A stretch of 23,768 nt of DNA from an uncultured Cloacibacillus sp. (GTDB taxonomy: Bacteria; Synergistota; Synergistia; Synergistales; Synergistaceae), in the NCBI GenBank assembly GCA_900545755.1, contig URAG01000034.1, positions 1 to 23,768 on the forward strand. The letters are read 5' to 3'. The notes beneath the pieces were generated by a model. The model made no database searches. It was not told the DNA's origin and saw only the letters and a list, made by a program, of their open reading frames with translations. Of this stretch, positions 21,785-23,768 are shown one piece after another. Within the stretch, counting starts at the first letter, position 1, and each line of letters opens with the position of its first letter. The translations under genes were made by a program, and so were the position numbers.

Positions 21785-23326
21785 ATGAAACGGACTGCAA
21801 TACTGGCGGCAATGATACTGGCGCTCGCCTTCGCGGGCGCGGCGTACGCGGACAACTCGCAGCTCATTCCGCCTTTCCACTGGACATATCACTCTCTCAG
21901 CAGCCTCGCGCAGAGCGGGCTCATAGACGCGGAGGTAGTGCCTGGCAAGAGCGCATACAAGCCGGAGCAGGTGGCCTCGATGGTCGTCATGGCCGTCAAA
22001 CGCGCAGAGCGCGACATAGCGAAGCTCGGCGCGCAGGAGCTCTCCGCGCTGCGACAGCTCGCGACCGCCTACCGCGAAGCTTTCGCGGAAGCGGGCTACG
22101 ACTACGACTCCGTGCGCAGCGACATAGAGATATGCGCGATGCGCGCCGGGCTGCCGGAGGCGGGGTCAGCCGAGGGCTTTACGCCGAACGAAAAGGCCGT
22201 GACGGCGAAAGCCGCGCTCGCGGTCAACGAATTCACCTTCGACCTCTACAAGGCGATTGCGGCGGACGCGGCCGGGCGCAACATCTTCCTCTCGCCCTAC
22301 AGCGTCTCGACGGCGCTCGCGATGACCTACGCCGGCGCGCGCGGGACGACCGAGGCCGAGATGGCGGAGACCCTACACTTCGCGCCTGACGTCCACAAGG
22401 GCATGGGCGCGTTGATCGGTTCGATAAACGCAGTCCCCGAGGATGTCGCGACAGTCAGGACTGCGAACGCGATTTGGCCAGCGAAGGGCGAGAAGATACT
22501 GCCCGAGTTCTACCAAATCGTGCGCCTCGACTACCGCGCGGGACTTAAGCAGCTCGACTACGCGAAGCGCCCCGAAGGTTCGCGCAATACTATAAACAAA
22601 TGGGTCGAGGAACAGACCAACGGTAAGATAACCGACATAGTTCCGGGCGGCGCGCTCGGCAAAGACACTAAGATGGTGCTGACGAACGCCGTCTACTTCA
22701 AGGCCGGCTGGGAGGAAGAGTTCAAAGCAGAGAATACAGCGGAGCGCCCATTCTGGGTAAGCCGCGAGAAATCCGTCGGCGTGCAGACAATGAACCGCCT
22801 CTCGAAGGAACTCAACTACGCGAAGCTCGACGGCGCGGAGATGATAGAGATGCCGTACAAGGACGGACGCTTCTCTATGCTCGTCCTGCTCCCCGACAAG
22901 GAATCATCCGTCGAGGCGCTGGAATCCGCTATGGACGCCGGAAAGATCGCGCAGTGGTGCGCCGCTATGCGCCCCGCGAACGTAGAAATATTCCTGCCAA
23001 AGTTCAAACAGGAAAGCAGCTACGATCTCAGCTCCACGCTAGCCAAGCTCGGGATGCCCTCGGCCTTCGACGCCGCAGCAGCGAACTTCTCCGGAATCAC
23101 CGGTAACCGCGACATGGTGATAAGCGGCGTCCTGCACAAGACCTTTGTCGAGGTAGCGGAGGAAGGTACGGAAGCCGCCGCCGCGACCGCCGTCATCGTG
23201 ATGCGCGCCTCTATGGCTCCGTCTACGGAAAACGTCGTATTCCGCGCCGATAGGCCCTTCGTCTACATCATCCGCGACAACGCTACCGACGCGATAATCT
23301 TTATAGGGAGATACGCAAAGCCGTAG
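21785..23326 (+). CDS. Secreted serpin with SLH-like N-terminal region
   Basis: This 513-residue protein starts at ATG 21785 after CGGAGGTAA. Residues 1-22 are a signal peptide with likely cleavage at 'AAYA-DN'. Residues about 28-70 ('HWTYHSLSSLAQSGLIDAE', 'YKPEQVASMVV') resemble an S-layer-homology module, followed by a helical linker. The serpin fold runs from about 147 ('NIFLSPYSVSTALAMTYAGARGTT') to the end. The hinge 'EEGTEAAAATA' begins at E459, with small residues as required for an inhibitory serpin. Counting from P17 at E459 puts P1-P1' at A475-S476, with R474 next to it. An inhibitory role against elastase- or trypsin-like proteases is inferred. A terminator follows. Confidence 0.9.
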   Translation: MKRTAILAAMILALAFAGAAYADNSQLIPPFHWTYHSLSSLAQSGLIDAEVVPGKSAYKPEQVASMVVMAVKRAERDIAKLGAQELSALRQLATAYREAFAEAGYDYDSVRSDIEICAMRAGLPEAGSAEGFTPNEKAVTAKAALAVNEFTFDLYKAIAADAAGRNIFLSPYSVSTALAMTYAGARGTTEAEMAETLHFAPDVHKGMGALIGSINAVPEDVATVRTANAIWPAKGEKILPEFYQIVRLDYRAGLKQLDYAKRPEGSRNTINKWVEEQTNGKITDIVPGGALGKDTKMVLTNAVYFKAGWEEEFKAENTAERPFWVSREKSVGVQTMNRLSKELNYAKLDGAEMIEMPYKDGRFSMLVLLPDKESSVEALESAMDAGKIAQWCAAMRPANVEIFLPKFKQESSYDLSSTLAKLGMPSAFDAAAANFSGITGNRDMVISGVLHKTFVEVAEEGTEAAAATAVIVMRASMAPSTENVVFRADRPFVYIIRDNATDAIIFIGRYAKP

Positions 23327-23351
23327 ACAGCGGCGGAAAATCAGGCAAGAT

Positions 23352-23386
23352 AATCCGGCCCACGTCCGCGCAGGCCGGATTTTTTG
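23352..23386 (+). terminator. Intrinsic terminator after the serpin gene
   Basis: AATCCGGCC (23352-23360) pairs with GGCCGGATT (23373-23381) across a 12-base loop and runs into T residues. Confidence 0.9.
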
Positions 23387-23438
23387 TGCGGGCATCCGGC
23401 ACGCGGCAAGCCGCGACAGAGCGCAGCCTGCCCATAAC

Positions 23439-23478
23439 AATATTGCTGTTTCCAAAATATTGTATATTACAAAATATT
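23439..23478 (+). promoter_or_regulatory. Three phased AATATT motifs upstream of the XRE-type gene
   Basis: AATATT begins at 23439, 23456 and 23473, exactly 17 bases apart, in an AT-rich stretch ahead of the regulator promoter. It may be an operator array or phased curvature. The stretch is AT-rich enough that chance is possible. Confidence 0.3.
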
Positions 23479-23523
23479 TAGTATTATAAATTTTTTGTCG
23501 TTATCTATAAAAATAGGAAATTT

Positions 23524-23532
23524 TGTTATAAT
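23524..23532 (+). promoter_or_regulatory. Extended -10 promoter of the XRE-type gene
   Basis: TGTTATAAT gives a perfect TATAAT with the upstream TG of an extended -10 element, 45 bases before the ATG. No good -35 is at the right distance. Confidence 0.6.
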
Positions 23533-23577
23533 CATAGATGCAGTCTCTAAGTAAAAATACTGAAAGAGCGGTTATAA

Positions 23578-23768
23578 ATGAAGATGCTTGGACAGCGCAT
23601 AAAAAAATTGAGAAAAGAGCGTGGGGCGACTCTGAAACAAGTCGCCGACGCCTCCGGGCTTTCGCAGGGATACCTCAGCCAGATAGAGACGGACAAGGTC
23701 GAGCCCTCTATAGCTATGCTGCGCAGGCTCTCGTCTTACTACATGGTGCCGCTGCTCTATTTCTTCGA
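23578..23768 (+). CDS. XRE-family transcriptional regulator (N-terminal part)
   Basis: The window ends inside this gene, leaving 63 residues. ATG 23578 is the first start after an in-frame TGA. Residues 4-60 form a Cro/C1-type helix-turn-helix ('QRIKKLRKERGATLKQVADASG', 'SQGYLSQIETDKVEPSIAMLRRL'). This N terminus is typical of XRE regulators that carry a C-terminal cupin domain, but that part is outside the window. The ribosome binding site is weak. The targets are unknown. Confidence 0.88.
   Translation, partial: MKMLGQRIKKLRKERGATLKQVADASGLSQGYLSQIETDKVEPSIAMLRRLSSYYMVPLLYFF

Overview
The window looks like the chromosome of an anaerobic, amino-acid-fermenting bacterium, most plausibly a member of the Synergistota. 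The basis is inference from gene content: a selenocysteine-dependent glycine reductase cluster with SelB nearby, a veg-ispE-purR order like that of Bacillus, a secreted protein with an S-layer-homology-like N terminus, and GC-rich coding DNA. No rRNA or other strict marker is present, so the assignment is not proven.

Layout. 1-3392 (+): the C-terminal part of SelB, then veg, ispE and purR. 3393-3800 (+): a promoter, a small [4Fe-4S] ferredoxin, a CAU-anticodon tRNA and a terminator. 3801-4106 holds nothing I recognise. 4107-7530 (-): leuS followed by holA; leuS is broken by a single missing base near 6870. 7927-9090 (-): a CdaR-like regulator divergent from the grd cluster. 9292-13451 (+): grdE, grdB, grdX, a thioredoxin and grdA. 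grdB and grdA each carry an in-frame UGA with a hairpin just downstream, so a standard gene caller truncates both. SelB supplies the factor that decodes those UGAs, and thioredoxin supplies electrons to the reductase.

13523-16457 is an AT-rich mobile element of 2935 bp with perfect 37-bp terminal inverted repeats. It encodes an IS1595-family transposase and two toxin-antitoxin modules as passengers. The first is a type III (ToxIN/AbiQ-like) system: a strong promoter, two 40-nt tandem repeats that can each fold as an H-type pseudoknot (ToxI RNA), an intrinsic terminator, then a toxN gene carrying a one-base frameshift in an A8 tract. The second is a YoeB/Txe-like toxin preceded by a small antitoxin I cannot assign to a family. 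This element is the most unusual part of the window.

16631-21627 (-) is a tight six-gene operon: ferredoxin-nitroreductase, TetM-like GTPase, hotdog thioesterase, prepilin-like protein, an unknown protein and a C39-like peptidase. 21785-23326 (+) is a secreted serpin with an SLH-like N-terminal region, ended by a terminator. The window closes with the start of an XRE-type regulator gene on the + strand.
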